DNA from: Alicyclobacillus sp.
GTDB lineage: Bacteria > Bacillota > Bacilli > Alicyclobacillales > Alicyclobacillaceae
Assembly: GCA_023511725.1 (NCBI GenBank)
Contig: JAIMAY010000023.1
Coordinates: forward strand, 1 to 43,952
Length of the DNA stretch: 43,952 bases
Reading direction: 5' to 3'
In this document: positions 7,953-14,917 of the stretch, piece after piece
Numbering within the stretch: the first letter of the stretch is position 1
How the letters are laid out: every line of letters begins with the position of its first letter
Translations under genes and position numbers: made by a program
The notes under the pieces: generated by a model
What the model saw: the letters and a program-made list of their open reading frames with translations, nothing else
What the model was told of the DNA's origin: nothing
The model's database searches: none

Positions 7953-7981
7953 TTGTGGAACGTTTCACGTCGTGTTAGGAT
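7953..7981 (+). promoter_or_regulatory. Candidate promoter of glnR-glnA
   Basis: TTGTGG (7953-7958), 17 bases, TAGGAT (7976-7981), ending 34 bases before the glnR start. TGTTA-N7-GGAAC, starting at 7973, partly resembles the GlnR/TnrA site TGTNA-N7-TNACA and would sit on the -10, which would suit autorepression. The match is imperfect. Confidence 0.4.
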
Positions 7982-8015
7982 CAAGGAACCAGGCAGAGGT
8001 AAAGGGGGATGGGCG

Positions 8016-8405
8016 GTGGACCCGACCCAGCGCAAGGAACTTCCGCTCTTTCCTATCGGTATTGTGCAAAAGCTGACGGGGCTTTCGGCGCGCCAGATCC
8101 GATACTATGAACAGCACGGGCTGGTGCACCCGGCCCGGTCGGAGGGCAAGCAGCGTTTGTTCTCGTTTGCCGACGTGGAACGGTTAATGGAGGTACGGCG
8201 GCTGCTTGATGAGGGACTCAACATGTCAGGCGTGAAGGAACGGCTGAGTCGCGAAGGGAAGCTCCCGGCGGCGTCCGGATCGGATGAAAACGCTTCCGAA
8301 TTGTCCGACGAAGTGCTGTTGCGACATCTGCAGCAGGAACTTCTCGAGGGAGGCGCATCTCTGCTGCAGGGTGAGTTGTCGCGCTTCTACCGGCGTCGAA
8401 CGTGA
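8016..8405 (+). CDS. glnR: MerR-family nitrogen regulator GlnR
   Basis: A 129-residue protein starting at GTG 8016 behind AAGGGGGAT. A longer reading from 7953 would extend into the promoter and has no ribosome site. The winged helix-turn-helix (about residues 12-60) has the MerR signature LSARQIRYYEQHGLVHPARSEG, and the C-terminal tail is short, as in GlnR and TnrA. GlnR is a dimeric repressor that senses nitrogen excess through feedback-inhibited glutamine synthetase and represses glnRA. The 33-base gap to glnA supports one operon. Confidence 0.9.
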   Translation: MDPTQRKELPLFPIGIVQKLTGLSARQIRYYEQHGLVHPARSEGKQRLFSFADVERLMEVRRLLDEGLNMSGVKERLSREGKLPAASGSDENASELSDEVLLRHLQQELLEGGASLLQGELSRFYRRRT

Positions 8406-8438
8406 GATGCTTCGAGCTAGGCGTGTGGGAGGTGGGCC

Positions 8439-9776
8439 ATGAGACCGGATTACAGCAAGGATGACATTCTCAGACTCGCCTCGGAGATGGACGTTCGCTA
8501 TGTGCGACTGCAATTCACGGACCTTCTCGGCATGGTGAAAAATGTCGAGATTCCTGTGGACCAGTTGCCGAAGGCCCTGGATAACAAGATGATGTTCGAC
8601 GGTTCGTCCATCGAAGGCTTTGTACGCATTGAGGAGTCGGACATGTATCTGGTACCCGACCGGAGTACCTGGCTGGTGTTTCCATGGGACTCTGGCCAGG
8701 GTCGTATCGCCCGGCTGATCTGCGACGTTTTTCTGCCGAACGGCGAACCATTCCCCGGAGACCCGCGGTCGGTCTTAAAGCGGATGATGGAGCGTGCGCG
8801 GGGGATGGGGTACACCACCTTCAACGTGGGTCCAGAACCGGAATTCTTCCTGTTTAAGATGGGCCCTGACGGCCGGCCCACGACGGAGGTCAACGACGAG
8901 GGCGGCTATTTCGACTGGGCGCCGCTGGATCTGGGTGAAAATTGCCGCCGCGAGATTGTCCTGGCTTTGGAGGCCATGGGCTTTGAGATTGAGGCGTCGC
9001 ACCACGAGGTGGCGCCCGGTCAGCATGAGATCGATTTCAAATACGCGGATGCCGTCGAAGCCGCGGACAACATCGCGACGTTCCGGCTGGTGGTCAAGAC
9101 CGTCGCCCGCCAACATGGCTTACACGCCACGTTTATGCCGAAGCCGGTGTACGGTATCAATGGATCAGGCATGCACTGCCATCTGTCGCTGTTTCGAGGC
9201 GAACAGAATGCGTTTTACGATGAGAAGGACCCGCTCGGGCTCAGCACGGATGCGCGCCACTTCCTCGCGGGCATCCTGGCGCATGCGCGGGGATTTACGG
9301 CCATCTGCAATCCTTTGGTCAATTCTTACAAGCGCCTGATCCCCGGGTATGAAGCGCCCAACTATGTCGCATGGTCGGCACGAAATCGCTCCCCGTTGGT
9401 GCGGGTGCCGGCTGCCCGCGGGATGAGCACACGGATTGAGGTGCGCAGCCCGGATCCTTCGGTGAATCCGTACCTGGCCATCGCTGTAATGCTCGCAGCT
9501 GGACTGGATGGAATTGCAAAAAAACTCCAGCTGCCGCCGCCGGTCAATCGAAATATCTACGTGATGTCGGACGCTGAAAAGCGCGCTGCGGGGATTGAGA
9601 GCCTGCCAGAGAACCTGGACCGGGCTCTGGACGCCTTGGTCGAGGATGAGGTGATCCGAGAGGCCCTCGGTGAGCACGTGTTCACTCACTTTGTCGAGGC
9701 GAAACGCATTGAGTGGAACATCTACCGCACGCAGGTGACAGAGTGGGAGCGTGAACAGTACCTCAGCCTCTATTGA
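8439..9776 (+). CDS. glnA: Glutamine synthetase, type I
   Basis: A 445-residue enzyme making glutamine from glutamate, ammonia and ATP in the cytosol. ATG 8439 has GGAGGTG nine bases upstream. Seen: the N-terminal beta-grasp domain with [11 protein letters not shown], metal-binding [27 protein letters not shown], the ATP-site [14 protein letters not shown] and the C-terminal [12 protein letters not shown]. The length of about 444 residues and the absence of the adenylylation-loop insert fit the Bacillus GSI-alpha type, which is regulated by feedback and by GlnR rather than by adenylylation. Confidence 0.97.
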   Translation: MRPDYSKDDILRLASEMDVRYVRLQFTDLLGMVKNVEIPVDQLPKALDNKMMFDGSSIEGFVRIEESDMYLVPDRSTWLVFPWDSGQGRIARLICDVFLPNGEPFPGDPRSVLKRMMERARGMGYTTFNVGPEPEFFLFKMGPDGRPTTEVNDEGGYFDWAPLDLGENCRREIVLALEAMGFEIEASHHEVAPGQHEIDFKYADAVEAADNIATFRLVVKTVARQHGLHATFMPKPVYGINGSGMHCHLSLFRGEQNAFYDEKDPLGLSTDARHFLAGILAHARGFTAICNPLVNSYKRLIPGYEAPNYVAWSARNRSPLVRVPAARGMSTRIEVRSPDPSVNPYLAIAVMLAAGLDGIAKKLQLPPPVNRNIYVMSDAEKRAAGIESLPENLDRALDALVEDEVIREALGEHVFTHFVEAKRIEWNIYRTQVTEWEREQYLSLY

Positions 9777-9787
9777 TACCGTCATGC

Positions 9788-9871
9788 CGGCGCAGACGTG
9801 TTCACAGGCTCAGCTGCGCGGCGCCACGTCTGCCGAACATGGGGCCTGCAGCCCGTATCAGGCTGCGGCCC
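9788..9871. terminator. Two strong hairpins between convergent glnA and lexA
   Basis: The first hairpin pairs 9788-9800 with 9825-9835 (11 bp plus one bulge). The second pairs 9842-9853 with 9861-9871 (11 bp plus one bulge, 7-base loop). Neither is followed by a clear T-run on either strand. Their place between two convergent genes suggests a bidirectional transcript-end or processing function. Confidence 0.45.
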
Positions 9872-9887
9872 TAAAGCCGGCCGGCCT

Positions 9888-10520
9888 CTACTCCAATTCC
9901 CGAAAGACCCCCACGACCTTCCCGAGAATCGTGACGTGCTTGTAGCGAAGGGGCTCCATGGCGGAGTTTTCCGGTTGCAACCGGATCCATCCGTCCTCCC
10001 GGTAAAATCGCTTCACTGTCGCCTCGTCATCTTCCGTCATGGCGACGACGATGTCTCCATTGACCGCCGTGGGCTGTTTCCGCACAATCACGTAGTCCCC
10101 GTCAAGGATCCCTGCCTCCACCATGCTGTCGCCTTGTACCCGGAGAATGAACACCTCCCCGTTGCGGGCCAGGTGGGCAGGAAGCGGGAAGTACCCTTCC
10201 ACGTGCTCCACCGCGGTGATGGGAAGACCGGCCGTGACCTTGCCGACCACGGGCGCCATGACGGTGTGTTCGCCGTTCTCGTCGGGCACCCTTTGCGGAT
10301 GGCCGTCCGTCAGCAAAATCGCGCGTGGTTTCGTCGGATCCCTGCGCAGATAGCCCTTCGCTTCAAGGCGGGCAAGATGCCCATGAACCGTGGAACTGGA
10401 CGCCAAGCCCACGGCGTCACCGATTTCCCGAACGGACGGTGGATACCCTCGGGTTCGTATGCTCTCACGGATGAAATCGAGGATGGCCTGCTGGCGCCGG
10501 CTCAAACGTTCCACAGCCAT
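9888..10520 (-). CDS. lexA: LexA SOS repressor
   Basis: A 210-residue repressor. ATG 10520 ([11 protein letters not shown]) sits behind GAGGGGAG; longer frames upstream run into the promoter. The N-terminal winged helix (residues 1-65) has the family stretch [15 protein letters not shown]. The cleavage site is Ala97-Gly98 (KVTAGLP) and the self-cleavage dyad is Ser132 (QGDSMVEAG) with Lys170. RecA filaments on damaged DNA trigger cleavage and lift repression. It is divergent from a LysM gene, with LexA boxes in between including one on its own promoter, so it is autoregulated. Confidence 0.97.
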   Translation of the reverse strand: MAVERLSRRQQAILDFIRESIRTRGYPPSVREIGDAVGLASSSTVHGHLARLEAKGYLRRDPTKPRAILLTDGHPQRVPDENGEHTVMAPVVGKVTAGLPITAVEHVEGYFPLPAHLARNGEVFILRVQGDSMVEAGILDGDYVIVRKQPTAVNGDIVVAMTEDDEATVKRFYREDGWIRLQPENSAMEPLRYKHVTILGKVVGVFRELE

Positions 10521-10548
10521 GTCTCCCCTCGCGTGCCATACTGCCGTC

Positions 10549-10584
10549 AGTATACCATGATACGTCCGATGCAAACAAGTGTTC
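10549..10584 (-). promoter_or_regulatory. lexA promoter with SOS box 1
   Basis: On the minus strand the -35 TTGTTT (complement of 10573-10578) and the -10 TATACT (complement of 10549-10554) are 18 bases apart. The LexA-box-like AAACAAGTGTTC (10573-10584) has one mismatch to GAAC-N4-GTTC and covers the -35. Confidence 0.65.
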
Positions 10585-10593
10585 GTAAAAGCC

Positions 10594-10623
10594 TTGACGG
10601 AACATATGTTCGTGGTTTAGAGT
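10594..10623 (+). promoter_or_regulatory. SOS promoter of the LysM gene with SOS box 2
   Basis: TTGACG (10594-10599), 18 bases, TAGAGT (10618-10623). The perfect palindrome GAACATATGTTC (10600-10611) fills the spacer, so LexA binding would block RNA polymerase directly. Confidence 0.8.
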
Positions 10624-10629
10624 GAAGGG

Positions 10630-10641
10630 GAACATTCGTTC
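10630..10641 (+). promoter_or_regulatory. SOS box 3
   Basis: GAACATTCGTTC matches GAAC-N4-GTTC exactly and lies at or just after the expected transcription start of the LysM gene, giving a second operator for tight repression. Confidence 0.75.
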
Positions 10642-10667
10642 GTATTCAGGCTCGGGGGTGGAGGAGC

Positions 10668-11039
10668 ATGCGGAAGAGCACAGTGCACGTGTTGTCTGGG
10701 CGCGGGACGCGGGAGGGCGTACGTCGAGCGGCGGGGTTCGGCCAGCTTCGCGCGGTGCGGCGCAAGCACGGAATTCCTGTGAGGCCGCGATGGCTGCTTG
10801 CGGCGGTGGCGGCGTTGAGCGTGGCCTTGCCACACTGGGTGCATGCCGCCTCCACAGCGAGTGCAAACCCGCGCGTCTATGTGGTTCGAGCGGGTGACAC
10901 GCTGTGGTCCATCGCGGAAACCATGATGCCAGATAAGGATACGCGCCGGGCGGTGGACGAATTGGAGCAACTCAACGCGTTGTCGGGGGCGGAGATTTAT
11001 CCAGGGGAGCGCCTCCTTCTGCCGCCTGCCGGGCGTTGA
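10668..11039 (+). CDS. yneA: SOS-induced LysM protein, YneA-type cell division suppressor
   Basis: A 123-residue protein starting at ATG 10668 behind GGAGG. After a basic N-terminus (1-41) there is one membrane segment (about 42-60, RWLLAAVAALSVALPHWVHA), then an extracytoplasmic LysM domain (about 69-120: VYVVRAGDTLWSIAE ... LNALSGAEIYPGERLLLP). LysM domains bind peptidoglycan. In Bacillus, YneA has the same layout and the same position divergent from lexA, and delays septation during DNA damage. Two good LexA boxes precede it. The N-terminal basic extension is longer than in B. subtilis YneA. The function is inferred from architecture and regulation. Confidence 0.85.
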   Translation: MRKSTVHVLSGRGTREGVRRAAGFGQLRAVRRKHGIPVRPRWLLAAVAALSVALPHWVHAASTASANPRVYVVRAGDTLWSIAETMMPDKDTRRAVDELEQLNALSGAEIYPGERLLLPPAGR

Positions 11040-11117
11040 TCGTCTCTGAGGTGGGCGACGTCGAGCTGTCGCAGGAGTCCAGTGTCCATATGCACCACGT
11101 TCATGCTGATCTTCGAA

Positions 11118-11143
11118 TGTAAGCCGACCCAGGCCGGCTTACA
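11118..11143. terminator. Hairpin overlapping the HAD gene stop
   Basis: TGTAAGCCG (11118-11126) pairs with CGGCTTACA (11135-11143). The stem includes the TAA stop of the leftward phosphatase gene. It lies between convergent genes and lacks a T-run, so it is a weak or bidirectional terminator at best. Confidence 0.4.
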
Positions 11144-11927
11144 GCAATCTCAACAGCTCCAACGCGTGGACAAAGCCGTCCTCATCCACCGGCCTCGAGA
11201 CATATTGGGCCTGTCGCTGCACATCCCGGGGCGCGTTCCCCATGGCCACGGAGTGTCCGACCAAATGGAACATGCCAACATCATTCCCTCCATCTCCGAC
11301 GTGCGCGGCTGCCGCAGGCGGCAGCTGAAGATGCTCCAGCAGTGCCCTTGCGCCCAGTGACTTGTCGCTGCCTCGGATCTGCAGGTCCACACCCCGCGGT
11401 GCCCATCGGTACAATAGGCACTCGGGAAACCAACGTTGAACGGTCAGATCCCAATCCGCGGTCATGAGCAGATTGGCTTGAAACAGGCGCTGCCGAATGT
11501 GACGCCAGCGGCCCTCGGGCAGGAGTTTGAGCGGCGGAAAGGCAAACGCGTCCAGCACCGGTTGCACGTTCTCGGGCAGCTTATCCAACACCCATGCTTC
11601 GTCATCGGTATGATAAACCGCGGGGAGTCGATGTTGCGCGGCGAAATCGCGGATACCATCCGCGGTATCGGGGGCCATGCTGGTGGCATGGACGACCTGC
11701 CCATCGGAGTGGACGAGGGCTCCGTTGAAGTAGACCGCGTGCCGCACGCCCAGCGCCTCCACCACCGGTCTGGCATGGAGGGTAGAGCGGCCCGTGCACA
11801 GGGCGATCTCGATGTCCCCCCGCTGCAACAGGTGCTCAATGGCTCGACGTGCGGATGGAATGACGCGCCTGTCGTCAAAAATGGTCCCGTCGATGTCGAT
11901 GAACAAGATCCGGATAGGGTGGCTCAT
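11139..11927 (-). CDS. HAD-superfamily phosphatase, Cof type
   Basis: A 262-residue protein starting at ATG 11927 with AGGAGAC upstream. Motif I is FIDIDGTIFDD (nucleophile Asp11, acid/base Asp13), motif II is in LCTGRS, motif III is the Lys in SDKSLGA and motif IV is GDGGNDVGM near residue 221. The insert between motifs II and III is the C2 cap of Cof/SupH-type sugar-phosphate phosphatases. Length and motifs are complete. Members hydrolyse a broad range of phosphate esters, and the substrate cannot be read from sequence. It is divergently oriented to glyS. Confidence 0.88.
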   Translation of the reverse strand: MSHPIRILFIDIDGTIFDDRRVIPSARRAIEHLLQRGDIEIALCTGRSTLHARPVVEALGVRHAVYFNGALVHSDGQVVHATSMAPDTADGIRDFAAQHRLPAVYHTDDEAWVLDKLPENVQPVLDAFAFPPLKLLPEGRWRHIRQRLFQANLLMTADWDLTVQRWFPECLLYRWAPRGVDLQIRGSDKSLGARALLEHLQLPPAAAAHVGDGGNDVGMFHLVGHSVAMGNAPRDVQRQAQYVSRPVDEDGFVHALELLRLL

Positions 11928-12073
11928 TCTCGTCTCCTATTCAACGATGACGTTGGTCCTTTACATTATGCGCGATGCCAAAGCCCAGGGCCAGCCGCAT
12001 TGCATGGGATCCGGCTTTCAGTTAACATGATCACTATATTTTGGACACCGTGAGGATGGAGGACTTCAAGATC

Positions 12074-13453
12074 ATGCCCGTAACGATGGAACAACTGGTG
12101 GCCCTGGCCAAACACCGCGGATTCATCTTTCCTGGTTCCGACATCTACGGTGGACTCGCCAACACGTGGGACTACGGTCCGCTCGGTGTGGAACTGAAGA
12201 ATAACCTGAAGAGAGCTTGGTGGAAGAAGTTCATCCAGGAATCACCGTACAACGTTGGCTTGGACACGGCTATCCTGATGAATCGGCAGGTGTGGGTGGC
12301 ATCCGGACATGTGGGGCATTTTCATGACCCAATGATCGACTGCCGTCAATGCAAGGCCCGCCACAGAGCGGACAAGCTGATTGAGGCTGCACTGGAGGAG
12401 CAAGGCATTGAACAGGTCGTCGACGGCCTCCCCTTCGAAGAGATGGAGCGTCTGATCCGGGAGTATGATATTCGCTGTCCGGACTGCGGAAGTGCGGACT
12501 TCACGCCCATCCGTCAATTCAACATGATGTTCCGTACCTTTCAGGGCGTGACCGAGGATGCATCGAGCGAAGTGTTTCTGCGCCCGGAAACGGCGCAGGG
12601 CATCTTCGTCAACTTCAAGCACGTGATGCGAACCATGCGCAAGAAGTTGCCGTTTGGCATTGGCCAGATTGGCAAGAGCTTTCGAAATGAGATCACGCCG
12701 GGCAACTTCATCTTTCGCACCCGAGAGTTCGAACAGATGGAGTTGGAGTTCTTCTGCGAACCGGGGACCGACATGGAATGGTTTCGGTACTGGCGAGAGT
12801 TCTGCTTCGAGTGGCTGCTGTCGCTGGGGATTCAAAAGGATCACCTTCGCTACCGGGACCACGAGCCGGCGCAGCTCTCCCATTACAGCACAGCGACCAC
12901 GGATATCGAGTACCAGTTTCCATTCGGTTGGGGTGAGCTCCTGGGGGTCGCGGATCGGACGGACTATGACCTTCGTCAACACAGCGAGCATTCGCACGAG
13001 GACTTCACTGTGGAGGTTGAGGGGAAGGAACCGTTCATTCCCTACTGTATCGAACCGTCCATCGGTGTGGACCGGTTGCTGCTCGCCGTGTTCGCCGATG
13101 CTTATGAGGAACAGGCGCTGCCGGATGGAGACGTGCGTACCGTGCTTCACTTCCATCCAGCCATCGCACCGTACAAGGCGGCGGTCTTTCCGCTGTCGAA
13201 GAAACTCAGCGACGGTGCACGCGCTGTGTACGACCGCCTGATCAAGGAGTTTATGGTGGACTACGACGAGTCGGGTTCCATCGGCAAGCGGTACCGTCGG
13301 CATGACGAAATTGGCACGCCGTATTGCATCACGTATGATTTCCAGTCGGAAGAGGATCAGTGCGTAACCATCCGTGATCGGGACAGCATGGAGCAGGAAC
13401 GGGTGCCTATCGCGGATGTGGCGGACTGGCTCCGCGAGAAAACTCGCTATTAA
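12074..13453 (+). CDS. glyS: Glycyl-tRNA synthetase, dimeric (GlyQS) type
   Basis: A class II aminoacyl-tRNA synthetase of 459 residues that charges tRNA-Gly in the cytosol. The frame is open from TTG 12041, but GGAGG at 12058-12062 points to ATG 12074 ([17 protein letters not shown]). Seen: [20 protein letters not shown] near the N-terminus, motif 2 [23 protein letters not shown], the glycine-pocket acidic segment and motif 3 [10 protein letters not shown], then the anticodon-binding domain. This is the single-chain eukaryote-like type found in Bacillus and Thermus, not the two-subunit glyQ/glyS. I see no T-box leader between 11928 and 12074. Confidence 0.95.
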   Translation: MPVTMEQLVALAKHRGFIFPGSDIYGGLANTWDYGPLGVELKNNLKRAWWKKFIQESPYNVGLDTAILMNRQVWVASGHVGHFHDPMIDCRQCKARHRADKLIEAALEEQGIEQVVDGLPFEEMERLIREYDIRCPDCGSADFTPIRQFNMMFRTFQGVTEDASSEVFLRPETAQGIFVNFKHVMRTMRKKLPFGIGQIGKSFRNEITPGNFIFRTREFEQMELEFFCEPGTDMEWFRYWREFCFEWLLSLGIQKDHLRYRDHEPAQLSHYSTATTDIEYQFPFGWGELLGVADRTDYDLRQHSEHSHEDFTVEVEGKEPFIPYCIEPSIGVDRLLLAVFADAYEEQALPDGDVRTVLHFHPAIAPYKAAVFPLSKKLSDGARAVYDRLIKEFMVDYDESGSIGKRYRRHDEIGTPYCITYDFQSEEDQCVTIRDRDSMEQERVPIADVADWLREKTRY

Positions 13454-13522
13454 AGCGCACAACTGCGCCTTGATGCATGGTGCGCGCGATGCGTGGGCAC
13501 AACATGCCTGGGGGTGGCGCAC

Positions 13523-13711
13523 ATGTCAGGGCAGCACACGGAAAACCACAATCCGGCTTTCACGTTCTTCGGGGCGCTGCGGAGCGGAGAGCGCTATGAG
13601 GCGGTGGTCCAAGAGCGGAACCGGAGGATGGACGATGCGGCGCTCACGCCGATTCCGTGGAAGCAGTACCATCGGGCGAATGTGCCGCATCTCGCGCGCC
13701 ATTCGAACTGA
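13523..13711 (+). CDS. Small protein of unknown function
   Basis: A 62-residue hydrophilic protein. ATG 13523 follows GGGGGTGG; an in-frame ATG at 13493 has no ribosome site. The sequence is rich in His, Arg and Asn (HTENHNPAFTFFGALRSGER..., ending PHLARHSN) and has no membrane segment or cysteine motif. A good terminator follows 30 bases downstream, which supports a real short transcript. No family recognised. Confidence 0.5.
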   Translation: MSGQHTENHNPAFTFFGALRSGERYEAVVQERNRRMDDAALTPIPWKQYHRANVPHLARHSN

Positions 13712-13742
13712 TGGCGTTTGACAGTGGCAGTCACACCCGGCG

Positions 13743-13772
13743 AAGGGAGCGGTACCAATGACCGCTCCCTTT
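13743..13772 (+). terminator. Rho-independent terminator
   Basis: An 11-bp perfect stem (AAGGGAGCGGT 13743-13753 with ACCGCTCCCTT 13761-13771) with a 7-base loop ends in a short T-run. It closes the glyS/small-gene transcript. Confidence 0.75.
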
Positions 13773-13809
13773 CGTGTTGTTGCGGGCGGTCCCAACTTCT
13801 GCGCTCAGG

Positions 13810-13815
13810 TATAAT
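13810..13815 (+). promoter_or_regulatory. -10 element of the SDR gene
   Basis: A perfect TATAAT lies 52 bases before the SDR start. I see no good -35 at 17 bases, so only the -10 is supported. Confidence 0.4.
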
Positions 13816-13867
13816 GAGCTTGACCGAGCGAGATGCGCCGGGGAACTAGCCGAGAGGAGGATTCCCT

Positions 13868-14656
13868 GTGGACCTTGGATTGCACGGTGTGAGGGTGCTT
13901 GTGACCGCGGCCAGCAAAGGACTGGGGTTTGCTACAGCACGCGCCTATGCACGCGAGGGCGCGCGCGTACTGATTGCGAGCAGAGACGAAGCGGGATTGA
14001 AAGCAGCGGCTGAACAGATTCAACAGGTCACGGGTCAGGCCGTAGAGTGGGCGGTTTGCGACGTTACAAAACCCGACGATATCCGCCGACTGTTTGAGAC
14101 TGTGGATACGCGGCTGGGTGGACTCGAGGTCCTGATCAACAACGCGGGCGGACCTGCGCCGGGGTCGTTCGAAACGGTGCGGGAAGAGGACTGGTACCAG
14201 GCGTTTGAGCTGAATCTCATGAGTGTCGTGCGCTGCGTTCGTGAGGCGATCCCGCGCATGCGCCGCAGTGGGTGGGGCCGGATTGTGAACTTCACGTCGT
14301 CGTCGGTGCGACAGCCGGTGGACAATCTGATCCTTTCCAATACCATGCGGGCGGGAGTGCTGGGGCTGGCCAAGAGCTTGGCGCTCGAGTTGGCGAAGGA
14401 CGGTATCCTGGTCAACACGCTGGGACCCGGGCGCATTGCGACAGATAGAGTCGCGTTCCTGGATGAGGATACGGCGCGGCGTACCGGAACACCGGTGGAT
14501 GAGGTCCGGGCACGGTGGGAACGCCAAATCCCGCTGGGGCGCTACGGAACGCCGGACGAATTCGCGGAAGCCGCGGTGTTTCTCGGATCCCGGGCCAATG
14601 GCTACATCACCGGGCAGACGCTGCTGGTGGACGGAGGCATGGTCCGCAGCCTGTAG
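13868..14656 (+). CDS. Short-chain dehydrogenase/reductase lacking the usual Tyr/Lys
   Basis: A 262-residue SDR starting at GTG 13868 behind GAGGAGG. The Rossmann motif TAASKGLG (13-20) and NNAG (91-94) are intact, and the C-terminal TGQTLLVDGG is typical of 3-oxoacyl-ACP-reductase-like SDRs. The catalytic Ser lies in FTSSS (142-146). At the usual YxxxK the sequence reads SNTMR, so Tyr is replaced by Ser157 and Lys by Arg161. This pattern is known in a subgroup of BKR-like SDRs whose chemistry is unclear. Function as an NAD(P)-dependent oxidoreductase is therefore uncertain; it may bind the cofactor without canonical proton relay. It stands alone between a terminator and the riboswitch. Confidence 0.85.
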   Translation: MDLGLHGVRVLVTAASKGLGFATARAYAREGARVLIASRDEAGLKAAAEQIQQVTGQAVEWAVCDVTKPDDIRRLFETVDTRLGGLEVLINNAGGPAPGSFETVREEDWYQAFELNLMSVVRCVREAIPRMRRSGWGRIVNFTSSSVRQPVDNLILSNTMRAGVLGLAKSLALELAKDGILVNTLGPGRIATDRVAFLDEDTARRTGTPVDEVRARWERQIPLGRYGTPDEFAEAAVFLGSRANGYITGQTLLVDGGMVRSL

Positions 14657-14701
14657 AACGCTGGCAGCGCCGGAGGGCTGGCCTTGCGCCAGACTTCGTG
14701 T

Positions 14702-14707
14702 TATACT
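14702..14707 (+). promoter_or_regulatory. -10 element of the metH riboswitch transcript
   Basis: TATACT lies about 35 bases before the riboswitch P1 region. The -35 is weak (TGGCCT at 17 bases). Confidence 0.5.
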
Positions 14708-14737
14708 ACAAAAAATCAAGGCAATGAGAATGGTCAC

Positions 14738-14850
14738 CTTTATCGAGAGCGGCGGAGGGACTGGCCCGATGAAGCCCGGCAACCGGTGCTTGTGCACACG
14801 GTGCCAACTCCTGCGGGATTGGATCCCGAGAGATGAGGGTGCAGGACCGG
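14738..14850 (+). ncRNA. SAM-I (S-box) riboswitch
   Basis: The conserved S-box core is plain: CTTTATCGAGAGCGGCGGAGGGAC, then GGCCCGATGAAGCCCGGCAACC (14764-14785), a variable P3 arm and a 3' side with GATGAGGG. It binds S-adenosylmethionine and, when occupied, favours the terminator at 14860-14889, switching off metH and yitJ. It begins about 25 bases after the predicted transcript start. Confidence 0.95.
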
Positions 14851-14859
14851 TTTTGACGG

Positions 14860-14889
14860 AAGGGCGCCCTGTAGAAGGGCGCCTTTGTT
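14860..14889 (+). terminator. Riboswitch expression-platform terminator
   Basis: AAGG(G)CGCCC pairs with GGGCGCCTT with one bulged G, followed by TTTGTT. It sits between the SAM aptamer and metH. Confidence 0.8.
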
Positions 14890-14917
14890 GTAGGTGCGGA
14901 TGGTACAGAAGGACGGG

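Noticed and set aside
11928-12073. T-box leader before glyS
   Set aside because: The gap is too short and lacks the T-box core sequence.
12242-13522. 426-codon leftward frame opposite glyS
   Set aside because: Antisense artefact; no recognisable domain.
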